A stretch of DNA of 64,000 nt, from NCBI RefSeq assembly GCF_014200605.1, contig NZ_JACHCE010000004.1, forward strand, positions 323,619 to 387,618, written 5' to 3'. The position numbers and the translations under genes are program-made. Shown piece after piece: positions 43,586 to 53,834 of this stretch. The notes under the pieces were generated by a model, which saw only the letters and a program-made list of their open reading frames with translations, was not told the DNA's origin and did no database searches. The stretch is from Pedobacter cryoconitis (GTDB lineage: Bacteria; Bacteroidota; Bacteroidia; Sphingobacteriales; Sphingobacteriaceae). Within the stretch, counting starts at the first letter, position 1; every line of letters starts with the position of its first letter.

Positions 43586-46252
43586 CTATACCTGCCTATT
43601 TCTGCTATAAAGCTCGATTTTCTCATATAATTCTTCAGGTTTAAAGGGTTTGCTGATATAATCAGTCATGCCTGCTTCGAATGCTTTATGCTGAATATCA
43701 AGCATCGCAGAAGCGGTTAAAGCTATGATTGGCAACAGCTTAAATTTATTTCCTTTGAGCGCCCGGATCGCAGCAGCAGCCTCATACCCGTCCATTTCCG
43801 GCATCTGTAAATCCATAAAAACGATATCATATTTTTTAAGCTGTACCTGTTCTAGCGCAAGAAGTCCATTTTCAACAAAATCACATTTGATATCCCACAG
43901 TTTCATAAACTGCCTGATGAGCATAACATTAATCTCATTATCTTCTGCAATGAGTATCTTTGTACCTTTTAAGCTCTTCATTCCTTTGAATGAAAGGGTA
44001 TCTAATGATTTAATCAGGTGATTATTTCCATTTTTAAATGTTAAAGTAAATTTAAAGGAAGACCCCGCTCCTAATTTGCTAACAACACTGATGTTCCCAC
44101 CCTGAAGCTCTATGAGTTTTTTTGTAATGGTCAACCCCAGCCCTGTCCCTCCATACTTCCTGTTGGTATCAGAATTTGCCTGGGTAAACCGTTCAAATAT
44201 ATACTGAATTTTATCCCCGGCTATACCAATACCAGTGTCTGTAATCTTAAAATCAATTGTAGCACTCCCCTGATCATCTCTGATTAATTCAACAGCTACA
44301 GTAACGCTGCCGCTATCAGTAAATTTAATTGCATTATTGATCAGATTGGTTAAAATCTGGCCTAAACGCACAGGATCGCCAATGACGGCATCCGATAAAT
44401 TTTTGCTCATAGATAACTCTAAGACTAACCCCTTTTCAGCCGCCTTATCTGAAAGTGTATAGCAGATACTTTTCAGCAGATCTTCGATATTAAAATGAAT
44501 CATCTCGAAAACAATCTTACCTTCTTCCATCTTGCTGAAATCCAGAATATCGTTAATCAGTACCAGTAAATTATCACCGGAGAATTTAAGGACCTTAAGA
44601 TATTCTAATTGCTCTGGGGTGAGTGGCGTTTGCAAAAGCAAATTTGTAAAACCTATCACTGCATTCATTGGTGTTCTGATTTCATGACTCATGGTAGAAA
44701 GAAATTGTGATTTTGCAGTAACTGCCAGCTCAGCCAGCTCTTTTGCAGAGATTAACTCCTGCTCGGCGTTTTTTTGTGCAGTAATATCTACAATCGCACC
44801 ATATAACCTGACAACCTCGTCTTTCTCATTGATATAGGGCTTACCAATAGCATGAATGTGTTTGACCTGCTGATCAGGTAAAACTATACGTAAATCAAAT
44901 TCCGAAACTTTACGATTTATAATGGTATCCTGAACTACTTGCTTATAATGCTCTTTGTCATCAGGATGAATCATTTTTCCGAAACTTAACGTCTCAGGCC
45001 CTTCTTTCTCAGGAAGGAGACCAAAAATGCGAAATGCTTCATCAGACCAGTAATTCTTGCCAGTTAACAAATCTGCCTCCCAGCTCCCGCTGTGTGTAAG
45101 TTCCTGGGTTTCGGAAAGCATGGCTTCGTTACGAACCATCAGCTCTTCGGCACGTTTCTGCTCTGTAATATCATGCCATACCACTAATAAGACAGGCTTT
45201 TTATTGATCTTAACAGGATTTAAAGTTACTATGACTGGAAAAACCTCACCATCCAGACGCTTATGAAGCCATTCAAATTGATTATAGCCGTTTAGATAGG
45301 CCAGCTTATCCATTTCTACAGATTTCTCAACCGAAAGACTGCCATCGGGCTGATATTCCGGCGAAAATTGTGCCGGATGGTGCGCAAGAAGGTCTTCTTT
45401 ATTTCTACATTTTAAAATTTTTACGGCGGCATCATTACAATCTATTATTCCTTCTGCCCCAAACAATAAATGTGCATCTGTTGAATACTCAAATATCACG
45501 CGAAGAATTTCGTCTGACAACTGCTTTTCTGTAATATCCTGAAAAACACCGTAAAGCTTTGTCACCTTACCATTTTCGGTTATCGCTTTGCCTGTTGTTC
45601 TTACCCATTTATCATTTCCGTTAGCAGTAACAAATGGAAGGTCAAGATCCCAGGGAATTCCATTTTGGATCGTTTTATTAATGGCATAGGATATAATACG
45701 CTGTTCTTCGGCAGAATAAAAGCCCATTGCACTTTCTAAATCGGGTTTTATTGCCGGGTCAAGTTCGTGAATCCGGTAAACCTCATCAGACCAGAAGAGT
45801 GAATCTTCTTCCAGATTTATCTCCCAGGCACCTGTTTTAGTCAGTTTACCGGCTTCATTAAACATTTCAACCATATGTTTGTCAGTGGAGATGTCTTTGA
45901 AGTAACCACTGAACACGCCCTGATGACCGTCAACTGGCTTTGCAATACCTTGCATCCATTTCTTCTTACCAGATTGCAAATTAAAACATCCCTCCCATTT
46001 CCATTCCATCAGGTTAACTACGGCATATTCCAGAGAGCTGAAAAATGAATGCTGGTCATGTTCAGACAAAAGATTGATAAACAAATTCATATCGCTAATC
46101 ACAGCTGCAGCTTTTACTGCAAGCTCGTCATCAATTACCTTATTCAAATATGAAAATGAAAAGCCGCCTTCATTTTTGGAAATTCTAAAGACGATACAGG
46201 GCAGTTCATCAGCAAAGACTGATTGATCAAAGTTATTATCGGTTAATATCAT
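43586..46252 (-). CDS. Hybrid sensor histidine kinase with PAS domains and a receiver
   Basis: This 888-residue protein has no signal peptide or membrane helix, so it senses inside the cell. Four PAS/PAC-type units fill residues 10-500; three end in the linkers GVFQDITEKQ, VVWHDITEQKRAE and GAIVDITAQKNAE. HisKA follows with phospho-acceptor His523 in STMSHEIRTPMN. The ATP-binding domain (about 620-735) has LINNAIKF, DTGIGI and GGTGLGLTI. A C-terminal receiver has IAEDNEINVML and phospho-acceptor Asp814 in FMDLQMPEMDGYEA. No partner regulator gene is adjacent, and the signal is unknown. Confidence 0.94.
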   Translation of the reverse strand: MILTDNNFDQSVFADELPCIVFRISKNEGGFSFSYLNKVIDDELAVKAAAVISDMNLFINLLSEHDQHSFFSSLEYAVVNLMEWKWEGCFNLQSGKKKWMQGIAKPVDGHQGVFSGYFKDISTDKHMVEMFNEAGKLTKTGAWEINLEEDSLFWSDEVYRIHELDPAIKPDLESAMGFYSAEEQRIISYAINKTIQNGIPWDLDLPFVTANGNDKWVRTTGKAITENGKVTKLYGVFQDITEKQLSDEILRVIFEYSTDAHLLFGAEGIIDCNDAAVKILKCRNKEDLLAHHPAQFSPEYQPDGSLSVEKSVEMDKLAYLNGYNQFEWLHKRLDGEVFPVIVTLNPVKINKKPVLLVVWHDITEQKRAEELMVRNEAMLSETQELTHSGSWEADLLTGKNYWSDEAFRIFGLLPEKEGPETLSFGKMIHPDDKEHYKQVVQDTIINRKVSEFDLRIVLPDQQVKHIHAIGKPYINEKDEVVRLYGAIVDITAQKNAEQELISAKELAELAVTAKSQFLSTMSHEIRTPMNAVIGFTNLLLQTPLTPEQLEYLKVLKFSGDNLLVLINDILDFSKMEEGKIVFEMIHFNIEDLLKSICYTLSDKAAEKGLVLELSMSKNLSDAVIGDPVRLGQILTNLINNAIKFTDSGSVTVAVELIRDDQGSATIDFKITDTGIGIAGDKIQYIFERFTQANSDTNRKYGGTGLGLTITKKLIELQGGNISVVSKLGAGSSFKFTLTFKNGNNHLIKSLDTLSFKGMKSLKGTKILIAEDNEINVMLIRQFMKLWDIKCDFVENGLLALEQVQLKKYDIVFMDLQMPEMDGYEAAAAIRALKGNKFKLLPIIALTASAMLDIQHKAFEAGMTDYISKPFKPEELYEKIELYSRNRQV

Positions 46253-46312
46253 AGGTAAGAAATAAGCAAATTATAACTAAAACTAATTTACTCATTATTT
46301 AGGTTAAAATAC

Positions 46313-46762
46313 CTAAACCTCTATACCATAAATCCTTGATTCTTCTTCCCAGGGATGATAGCCCTGTCCGACATAGCTAAATCCATATTTCTCATAGTAC
46401 CCGATATGATCTGTGCAAAGGTATAGTTGATTAAAGCCTGCCTTTTTAGTATCCTGTTTTGCTTTTTCAAGTAATAAAGCGCCATAAGCATGGCCTCTGT
46501 AGCGTTCATCTACAAATACGGCACAAACCCAGGGATATAAATCCATTCTGCTGATAAAGTCATTTGGCACCAGTCCCGCACAGCCCGCTATTTCTCCATC
46601 ATTTTCCAGCAGATACCATTGTGGTAAATTACTTTTTGAACCAATGCAATGATAGACACAGTCTTCATAGACTATAGGAGGTACTTCTTCCCAAACCTGC
46701 TGCAAATATGCTATTGCTCTGTCTTTATACTCCGGGTTTTCTCTTACTGATATGACTTTCAT
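46313..46762 (-). CDS. GNAT-family N-acetyltransferase
   Basis: This 149-residue protein is a single GNAT domain. LYPWVCAVFVDERYRGHAYG carries the acetyl-CoA loop, and LYLCTDHIGYYEKYGF forms the C-terminal part. The HIGYYEKYGF segment is common in GNAT enzymes annotated as small-molecule acetyltransferases. The substrate is unknown. It lies 60 nt from the histidine kinase start and shares its direction. Confidence 0.9.
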   Translation of the reverse strand: MKVISVRENPEYKDRAIAYLQQVWEEVPPIVYEDCVYHCIGSKSNLPQWYLLENDGEIAGCAGLVPNDFISRMDLYPWVCAVFVDERYRGHAYGALLLEKAKQDTKKAGFNQLYLCTDHIGYYEKYGFSYVGQGYHPWEEESRIYGIEV

Positions 46763-46946
46763 CTTATATATATTGTAAAACTTAAACTACTTAGTTTTTG
46801 ACCCATAAAGTTTACTTATAGTATTTGGCTTAAGATAAAAATCAATTCTACTAATTTACAGCAATTTTAATTGTAAAAAATAGGTTATCAAGCCACTCCA
46901 ATACTAATTTGTTTTAGTTTTAGATAAATTAACTCTTGAACCTATT

Positions 46947-49900
46947 ATGAAGAAAACTTTACTTGCCATTGCGCTGGTATTTTCTGCAACAACTCTGTTT
47001 GCACAGCAAACCACCTACCCTGTTAACGGCTCTTTTGATACCAGACCAGGTATGTTTGCCTTTACAAATGCAACAATTGTAGTAAATTCCAGTCAAACCC
47101 TACCCAATGCGACTTTATTAGTCAAAGGACAGTTCATACAAGCTGTCGGTTCAGGGTTATCCGTACCTAAAGGTTATGTGATTATCGACCTGAAAGGAAA
47201 GTTCATCTATCCTTCATTAATTGACGCTTTTTCAAGTTATGGCTTACCGGAAACTACAGTTCAGCCACGTGGCAGCCGTCAATCTGTTTTTATATCCACC
47301 AAAAAAGGCGCATATGGCTGGAATGAAGCAATCCGACCTGAAACCTATGTGAAAAACATTTTCTCTGCAGACAGCAAAAAAGCAGATGAACTGCGAAAAG
47401 CTGGTTTTGGAAGTGTAAACGTTATCAGCCGTGATGGCATTGCCCGCGGAATTTCTGCCGCAGTAACGTTGAATGAAAGTACTGATAATAACCTTTTTCT
47501 GAAAGACCAGACCGCAGCAAATTACTCCTTTAACAAAGGTACTTCGGCTAATGACTATCCCACCTCATTGATGGGTTCTATTGCTTTATTGCGCCAGACT
47601 TATTATGATTCACAATGGTACGGCAGGCAAAAAGATGAATACAATATCTCTTTGGAAGAATTCGCTAAACAGCAAACTATTCCCCAATTTTTTGAAGCGG
47701 ATGGATGGGCTAATATTCTTCGTGCTGATAAAATCGGTAAAGAATTTGGCAAACAATATATCATCAAGTCTAATGGTGAGGAATATCAGCGTATTAACGA
47801 AGTTAAAGCTACGGGCGCAAGTCTGATCATTCCTTTAACTTTCCCTAAAGCATATGATGTAGAAGATCCTGCTGAAGCAAGAAACATTACCCTGGCACAG
47901 ATGAAAGCATGGGAAATGGCCCCTGCAAATGCTGCTGCTTTAGAAAAAGCAGGAATAAGATTTGCATTGACCGCTTTTGGTTTAGAACATAGCCGTGATT
48001 TCTGGACAAATATCCGCCTGGCCATTGAAAATGGACTGACTGAAAAACAGGCTTTACAATCAGTAACTGAAATTCCAGCCGCCATATTGGGTATTAGCGA
48101 TAAAGTCGGCTCACTGGAAAAAGGAAAAATTGCAAACTTTCTTATTTCATCCGACAACCTGTTTAAAAATGGAAATATCATCTTCGAGAACTGGGTGCAG
48201 GGCAAACGTTTTATCGTTAATAAAATAGATGTTGCTGATCTGCGTGGTATTTATAATTTAAATATCGACGGTATAAACCCCTTAACTTTAAAGATTACAG
48301 GGGCATCAGGAGGTTCGGTTGCTGCAATTGAAAGAACGGGTATTGACAGTGTTAAAACGACTGCTGCTTTTACAAGAAATGGAGATTGGGTAAGCATCAG
48401 TTTCAATTTAAAGAAAAGCCCTGAGGGAAATATCCGTTTAAGCGGATACTTAACAACTTCCAGTCCATTATTAATCAAAGGAGAAGCAGCAATGCCAGAT
48501 GGCCTGTCAGGAAAATTCAGCGCCACGTATAAAGAAGCTGCTAAAGAAACACCGAAAAAAGAAGAGCCTAAAACCAGTTTGGCAATGGGTCCTTTAATTT
48601 ATCCCTTTGGTGCTTTTGGAAATGCAGCAATACCAAAACAGGAAAATGTGCTGATCAAAAATGCAACCGTCTGGACTAATGAAAAAGAAGGCATACTGGA
48701 AAATGCAGATGTCTGGTTAGAAAATGGAAAAATCAAAGCCGTAGGTAAAAACCTTGCTGCCGGAAATGCCAGGATAATTGATGCAACAGGCAAACATGTA
48801 ACAGCAGGTATTATTGATGAACATTCTCATATAGCGGGTTCTGGAGGCATTAATGAAGGTGCGCAGTCCGTTTCTGCAGAAGTTCGTATTGCTGATATTA
48901 TCAATTCGGAAGATGTCAATATTTATCGCCAGCTGGCCGGTGGTGTAACCACTTCTCATATTTTACATGGTTCGGCAAACCCAATTGGCGGTCAGTCTCA
49001 GCTGATCAAATTACGCTGGGGTAAAGCACCCGAAGAATTGAAGTTTGCAGGTGCTGATGGCTTCATCAAATTTGCTTTGGGAGAGAATGTGAAACAAAGT
49101 AATTTTGGTTCTGGAGCCCGTTTTCCGGTAACACGTATGGGCGTGGAACAAACATTTGCAGATGAATTTACCCGCGCAAAAGAATATGAAAAAACAACTG
49201 CGGTAAAGGGAAATAACGTTCGCCGGGATTTAGAACTGGATGCGATTGTAGAAATTTTAAAGAATAAACGTTTCATCACCTGTCATTCTTATGTGCAGAG
49301 CGAAATTAATATGCTGATCCATGTTGCTGATAGTCTTGGCTTTAAAATCAATACGTTCACTCATATTCTGGAAGGCTATAAAGTTGCCGATAAGATGAAG
49401 GCTCATGGCATTGCTGGTTCAACCTTCTCAGATTGGTGGGCTTACAAAAATGAAGTCGCAGAAGCTATTCCTTATAACGGAAAGATTATGCATAACGTAG
49501 GGATTACAACAGCTTTCAACTCTGACGACGCAGAAATGGCCCGTCACTTAAATCAGGAAGCTGGTAAAGCAGTTTTATATGGAAATGTGCCGGAAGAGGA
49601 TGCCTGGAAATTCGTGACGCTGAACCCGGCAAAAATGCTTCATATCGCTGATAAAGTGGGTAGTTTAAAAGCCGGTAAAGATGCTGATGTGGTGATCTGG
49701 TCTGCAGACCCGCTTTCGATTTATGCCAAAGCAGAAAAAACTTTTGTAGATGGTGTGCCTTATTGGGATATCGATAAAGATGCACAGCTGATCAAAAGCC
49801 AGCAAACAGAAAAAGCCCGTTTAATTCAAAAAATGTTAGACAGTAAAACCAGTGGTTCCAGTACACAGCGCCCGCTTGGAAATGCCCCGCGTCTTTACAA

Positions 49901-49958
49901 TTGTGAAACTTTAGAAGATTATTCAGCAGAATTAAATGAATCAGAACATGTACACTAA
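46947..49958 (+). CDS. Secreted two-domain amidohydrolase-family protein
   Basis: This 1003-residue protein has a signal peptide (ending near LFAQQ) and two amidohydrolase-like halves. The C-terminal half (about 560-960) looks active: DEHSHIAG gives His626 and His628, FITCHSYVQSEIN gives His780, TFTHILEGYK gives His806, and FNSDDAEMARHLNQ gives Asp860. The N-terminal half (about 20-430) keeps the outer strands and the KVGSLEKGKIANFLI ending, but at the HxH position has IDAFSSYG, with no metal-binding His. Family members include imidazolonepropionase-like and cyclic dipeptide hydrolases. The substrate is unknown. Its stop is 1 nt before the next gene. Confidence 0.87.
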   Translation: MKKTLLAIALVFSATTLFAQQTTYPVNGSFDTRPGMFAFTNATIVVNSSQTLPNATLLVKGQFIQAVGSGLSVPKGYVIIDLKGKFIYPSLIDAFSSYGLPETTVQPRGSRQSVFISTKKGAYGWNEAIRPETYVKNIFSADSKKADELRKAGFGSVNVISRDGIARGISAAVTLNESTDNNLFLKDQTAANYSFNKGTSANDYPTSLMGSIALLRQTYYDSQWYGRQKDEYNISLEEFAKQQTIPQFFEADGWANILRADKIGKEFGKQYIIKSNGEEYQRINEVKATGASLIIPLTFPKAYDVEDPAEARNITLAQMKAWEMAPANAAALEKAGIRFALTAFGLEHSRDFWTNIRLAIENGLTEKQALQSVTEIPAAILGISDKVGSLEKGKIANFLISSDNLFKNGNIIFENWVQGKRFIVNKIDVADLRGIYNLNIDGINPLTLKITGASGGSVAAIERTGIDSVKTTAAFTRNGDWVSISFNLKKSPEGNIRLSGYLTTSSPLLIKGEAAMPDGLSGKFSATYKEAAKETPKKEEPKTSLAMGPLIYPFGAFGNAAIPKQENVLIKNATVWTNEKEGILENADVWLENGKIKAVGKNLAAGNARIIDATGKHVTAGIIDEHSHIAGSGGINEGAQSVSAEVRIADIINSEDVNIYRQLAGGVTTSHILHGSANPIGGQSQLIKLRWGKAPEELKFAGADGFIKFALGENVKQSNFGSGARFPVTRMGVEQTFADEFTRAKEYEKTTAVKGNNVRRDLELDAIVEILKNKRFITCHSYVQSEINMLIHVADSLGFKINTFTHILEGYKVADKMKAHGIAGSTFSDWWAYKNEVAEAIPYNGKIMHNVGITTAFNSDDAEMARHLNQEAGKAVLYGNVPEEDAWKFVTLNPAKMLHIADKVGSLKAGKDADVVIWSADPLSIYAKAEKTFVDGVPYWDIDKDAQLIKSQQTEKARLIQKMLDSKTSGSSTQRPLGNAPRLYNCETLEDYSAELNESEHVH

Positions 49959-49959
49959 T

Positions 49960-51258
49960 ATGAAAACATATCTACTGACCCTGGCTCTATCAACAGCTGG
50001 CCTGGTTTCTTTTGCACAGGCTAATATATCGCCTGCAAAAAAACAAAGTAAAACTATAGCCGTTACAGGAGCAACCATACATGTCGGAAACGGATTGGTC
50101 ATTGAAAACGGGACTCTCCTTTTTGGAAATGGCAAGATTATATCGGTCATAGCTGATGGACAGGTTCCTCAGGATGATGTGATGAGAATTAATGCCAGCG
50201 GAAAACATATTTATCCGGGATTTATTGCTGTCACAACTAATTTGGGGTTAACAGAGATTGAAGCTGTAAAAGCGACGCTTGATTTCTCAGAGATTGGAGA
50301 CTATAATTCGCATATCCGTTCGATTGTTGCCTATAATGCGGATTCAAAAGTACCTGCAACTTTGCGCAGCAATGGTATCCTTCTGGCACAGACAACCCCG
50401 CAAGGCGGAATAATTTCAGGCAGTTCTTCTCTGGTACAATTAGATGCATGGAACTGGGAAGATGCAGCAATTAAAATAGATGATGCGATGCATATGAGCT
50501 GGCCAACTACCCCCCGTTTCAGAGGTTTTGCCAGGAGTCAAACCTCAGCAGAAACACTGGCAGAACGTACACAAGCAACAATCAATCAGCTGACTTCCTT
50601 CTTTGCAGAGGCTAAAGCTTATGCAGAAATGGGTAAACCTGAGGTGATCAATACAAGGTTCGAAGCTATGAAGCCTGTTTTTACAGGTAAAGAAAAACTG
50701 TTTATAGCAGCCGATAAACAAAAGGATATTGTTGCAGCGGTTAATTTTGCAAAGAAATTTAGTATTACACCTGTCATTACCGGGGCTGATGAGGCTTATT
50801 TAACTATCCCCTTTTTAAAAGAGAATAACATCACTGTAGTGGTCAAACAACCGCATGCTTTACCCGATAACAATGATGATGATGTGAATATGCCCTATAA
50901 GAATGCTGCTGTTCTGGCTAATGCAGGTTTAAATGTGGTATTAAGTATCGATGGCTACTGGCAACAGCGCAATTTACCTTTCATGGCAGGCACAGTGACT
51001 GCCTGGGGACTGGATAAAGAAAAAGCATTGTCAACTATTACATTGAATGCAGCAAAAGCTATGGGTGCAGATCAGACTACCGGTAGTATAGAAGCAGGAA
51101 AAGATGCTACATTCTTTATTTCAGCAGGTGATGCTTTGGATATGAAAACGAATAAAGTTGAACAGGCTTTTATCCAGGGAAGAGCCATTAACCTTGATAA
51201 CCTCCACAAGCAACTGGATAAAAAATTCAGTGATAAATATGCCGCTGAAAAGAAATAG
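49960..51258 (+). CDS. Secreted amidohydrolase-like protein lacking the HxH motif
   Basis: I start this at the ATG at 49960 (MKTYLLTLALSTAGLVS), 1 nt after the previous stop, giving 432 residues with a signal peptide. It has the amidohydrolase beta-sandwich and barrel outline (IYPGFIAVTTNLGL, later ALSTITLNAAKAMGADQTTG and SIEAGKDATFFIS). The metal-binding HxH after GFI is absent; the segment reads AVTTNLG. So it is probably not a standard hydrolase. It may form a complex with the preceding two-domain protein, whose N-terminal half is altered in the same way. A strong terminator follows. Confidence 0.85.
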   Translation: MKTYLLTLALSTAGLVSFAQANISPAKKQSKTIAVTGATIHVGNGLVIENGTLLFGNGKIISVIADGQVPQDDVMRINASGKHIYPGFIAVTTNLGLTEIEAVKATLDFSEIGDYNSHIRSIVAYNADSKVPATLRSNGILLAQTTPQGGIISGSSSLVQLDAWNWEDAAIKIDDAMHMSWPTTPRFRGFARSQTSAETLAERTQATINQLTSFFAEAKAYAEMGKPEVINTRFEAMKPVFTGKEKLFIAADKQKDIVAAVNFAKKFSITPVITGADEAYLTIPFLKENNITVVVKQPHALPDNNDDDVNMPYKNAAVLANAGLNVVLSIDGYWQQRNLPFMAGTVTAWGLDKEKALSTITLNAAKAMGADQTTGSIEAGKDATFFISAGDALDMKTNKVEQAFIQGRAINLDNLHKQLDKKFSDKYAAEKK

Positions 51259-51295
51259 TTCACAGCATATATCCTGAATATTTCATATTTCTTCT

Positions 51296-51327
51296 AAAAA
51301 ATGCCGCCTGTTAGGGCGGCATTTTTT
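51296..51327 (+). terminator. Rho-independent terminator after the amidohydrolase pair
   Basis: A 13-bp perfect stem (AAAAAATGCCGCC, loop TGTTAG, GGCGGCATTTTTT) ends in a T-run, 38 nt after the stop codon. Confidence 0.93.
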
Positions 51328-51528
51328 GTTTATTTTGAATTTATCTAAATAATTTTCTACGCTATCCAGCCCCCAATTTCAATTTCACGTAGAGTATATC
51401 AAGATTCGCGTAATAAACTTAAAAGTTAATTACAATGCACTAATTTTGACAAATAAAATAAAATCAATTAATCAAGAGTATCAATTTATTAAACATGTCA
51501 TTATATCTGCACTTTATAACTGGTTACT

Positions 51529-52674
51529 ATGCTAAAAAGTAACTATATTTTTATTATACCGAACTATCTGTTTATTTCTCTATTTACTATCAGCCTTCTG
51601 GCCTGCAAAAAAGATACGCCGGTAAACCAAGTTCCGGTTTCACCTGCAGAGGTCATTGTAAAAAAGAATTATAGTGATTATGAATTCCAGAATATGGCTG
51701 CAAAGTCAGGATATTATATTATAGATACGATTTGGAATAAAGATAAAATCTCAGACATTGTCATCAGAAAAAACTTCGAAAATGAGTTCTTATACCCTAT
51801 CAACGGTGATTATAACGCCCTTTATCTGGGTTCACCAATTGATGGAAAATACTTTATGGAAAATAAAGGGGTATTTAAATCCTATACCAGGTATACAAGA
51901 AACCCACTCCGGTTAGTAACCACAAATGCTTATAATTTTAATGCCCCGAATTTCAGATTGGATGTACCAGTAAATAATCTGGCAGGGATGGATAGCCTTG
52001 TCCGTGAATATTTGAAGGGGGCGAAACCCAGTCTGTTTGGTTTTTCCCGTTATGAGTATTATCATTTTTCTAACTATAACGAGTTAAAATTATTATTTGG
52101 AGAAAATTCAGACATCCGCAATCTGTTTAAAATTAGCAGCAATACCGATTTGGAAAAAGTAGAAAATGGATTAGTTTACTATAACAGAAAAGAAACATTC
52201 TCTTTAAGAATGGCCGACACAGAGAAAGATTTTTTTAAACAGCCATATAGCCTTGATGTGCTTAAAAATGAAGAAAGCGGTTTTATTGACAAGGTTACTT
52301 ATGGTAAAATCTCTATCATGACTATTGACGCTAAGCTGGATTGGCGGGAAATAAGTAAAATCATTCAGAATGTTACCGGAAATCTGCCGGTTTCTGACAG
52401 TGACCTTAAAAAATTAAGTACTGCAAAAGTATATACCTATCTCAGGGGATATAGTGCCGTAGAACAAACTAAACTTAACAATAATCTGGGTAATGTACTG
52501 GAAACTATTAAGACTTTTTCAGCGATTACCAGCCCTCCTTCAAATTTTGTCAATAGTGGAACATTCAGTTATGAAGACTGTGGAGTCCCTATAGCATTCG
52601 AATTAAGAAATACTTATTCAAGTGACAAATTTCTAAAGAATTTCAATTACCCAAAAACCATAAATTTCAATTAA
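51529..52674 (+). CDS. Divergent CDC-like (cholesterol-dependent-cytolysin-related) lipoprotein, paralogue 1
   Basis: This 381-residue protein has a lipoprotein signal (FTISLLAC, Cys26, then KKD). It follows the same outline as the next three genes: ALYLGSPIDG, then YHFSNYNELKLLFGENSDI, and FIDKVTYGKISIMTID at residue 252. That last segment corresponds to the YVSSVAYGR-type strand of thiol-activated cytolysins. It ends GVPIAFELRNTYSSDKFLKN, matching the late PISF-R strand of its paralogues. It lacks the P-I-R-A-S-x-S-x-P-G segment seen in the others, so it is the most divergent member. A pore-former-related role is inferred. It begins the operon, 201 nt after a terminator. Confidence 0.68.
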   Translation: MLKSNYIFIIPNYLFISLFTISLLACKKDTPVNQVPVSPAEVIVKKNYSDYEFQNMAAKSGYYIIDTIWNKDKISDIVIRKNFENEFLYPINGDYNALYLGSPIDGKYFMENKGVFKSYTRYTRNPLRLVTTNAYNFNAPNFRLDVPVNNLAGMDSLVREYLKGAKPSLFGFSRYEYYHFSNYNELKLLFGENSDIRNLFKISSNTDLEKVENGLVYYNRKETFSLRMADTEKDFFKQPYSLDVLKNEESGFIDKVTYGKISIMTIDAKLDWREISKIIQNVTGNLPVSDSDLKKLSTAKVYTYLRGYSAVEQTKLNNNLGNVLETIKTFSAITSPPSNFVNSGTFSYEDCGVPIAFELRNTYSSDKFLKNFNYPKTINFN

Positions 52675-52675
52675 A

Positions 52676-53818
52676 ATGAAGAAAGTACATCTACTCTCTA
52701 TTCTAGCAATCGGACTAACAGTGTCCTGTAAGAAGGAAGCAAAAATTGCTTCACCTGATCAAAACGAACAATCAAAAGACGGACAGTTAAGCGTTTTCCA
52801 GGACAGAAAAATTATCGCAAACCCTATCGTTGAGATTGGAAAAGGTTCAATCCTTAATTTCAACCAATTAATTAATGGCCAGAAAACCAGTGGCGGAATT
52901 GTGAGAGACAGCACCTGGTCAAACGGTGGCGGAAAAACACTTTTTGTGGAAACCGACGATGTTATGGTTTCAAACGAGAACGCGGATCTTGCCTACCCTG
53001 GTGCAATTTTCAATAGTAAATCTATTGTAAATGGTTATTTATTTAACCCGCTAAGTGTAAGGGATTATGATGCCCTGCCAATACGTGCAAGTCTTTCCAT
53101 TCCCGGAACTAACGTTGGCGGTGTCATCGAGAGCCCTGATATTGTAAGTACCCGTGATTTTATTGGCCAGGTAGTAGCAAGACAAGGAACTGTTCCTCAG
53201 ATCAATAGCTTCTCTTATACTTCAAGTGAATTTACGGATTATAATGAACTTAAATACACATTTGGTGCAAACGTAGATATCGGTAAAATAGTAAGTATCG
53301 GTGTTAATGGTGGTGGAACTAAAATTAAAGCGCGTACAGGGGTTATTGCCAAATTTGTTCAGGAAAACTTTACTGTTGATATGTCACTGCCTAAAAAAAC
53401 CGAACTAATCAGCCCTGCTGATGCTAATGCAGTAATGGATGAATATGCACCAGTGTATGTTAACTCTGTTACTTATGGAAGATTCGGGATGTTTATGGCC
53501 GAAACTGATGCTTCATACCAGGATTTCAATGTGGCTTTTAAGGCAGGCTTAAACATTGGTATCGTAAAATCTGATGTTAACGTAACCAGCGCTCAGAAAG
53601 CATTACTGGATAAAGCTAAAATCACTATTTACATGAAATTTGGCCCGGGCCAGGCTTATACAGCAACAGTAACGGGTTATGAGGCATTCAAAAATGCAAT
53701 ATTGGCTGGTGCTTCGGTAACAAGCGAAAGTTATGGCGGACCAATTTCATTCAGAATGAGAAATCTGAAGAACTTCGCTTTGTTTAAAACGATCTTCAAA
53801 ATTAACCTTGCCAAATAA
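52676..53818 (+). CDS. CDC-like (thiol-activated cytolysin family) lipoprotein, paralogue 2
   Basis: This 380-residue protein has a lipoprotein signal (LTVSC, Cys18, then KKE). It aligns along its length with the cytolysin core fold: NADLAYPGAIFNS (YPG at 107-109), LPIRASLSIPGTNVGG, FTDYNELKYTFG, VIAKFVQENFTVDMSLP, PVYVNSVTYGRFGMFMAETD (Tyr261-Arg269) and GGPISFRMRNLKNFALFKT. The sequence YVNSVTYGR followed by a Glu-Thr-Asp strand is the best cytolysin-like match. The Trp-rich membrane-contact loop of true cholesterol-dependent cytolysins is absent, so the target is probably not cholesterol. It starts 1 nt after the previous stop. Confidence 0.78.
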   Translation: MKKVHLLSILAIGLTVSCKKEAKIASPDQNEQSKDGQLSVFQDRKIIANPIVEIGKGSILNFNQLINGQKTSGGIVRDSTWSNGGGKTLFVETDDVMVSNENADLAYPGAIFNSKSIVNGYLFNPLSVRDYDALPIRASLSIPGTNVGGVIESPDIVSTRDFIGQVVARQGTVPQINSFSYTSSEFTDYNELKYTFGANVDIGKIVSIGVNGGGTKIKARTGVIAKFVQENFTVDMSLPKKTELISPADANAVMDEYAPVYVNSVTYGRFGMFMAETDASYQDFNVAFKAGLNIGIVKSDVNVTSAQKALLDKAKITIYMKFGPGQAYTATVTGYEAFKNAILAGASVTSESYGGPISFRMRNLKNFALFKTIFKINLAK

Positions 53819-53834
53819 TTAAAGAATAGCAATC

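Noticed and set aside
47786..48205. 139-codon minus-strand ORF inside the amidohydrolase gene
   Set aside because: It is an antisense shadow of a conserved coding region.
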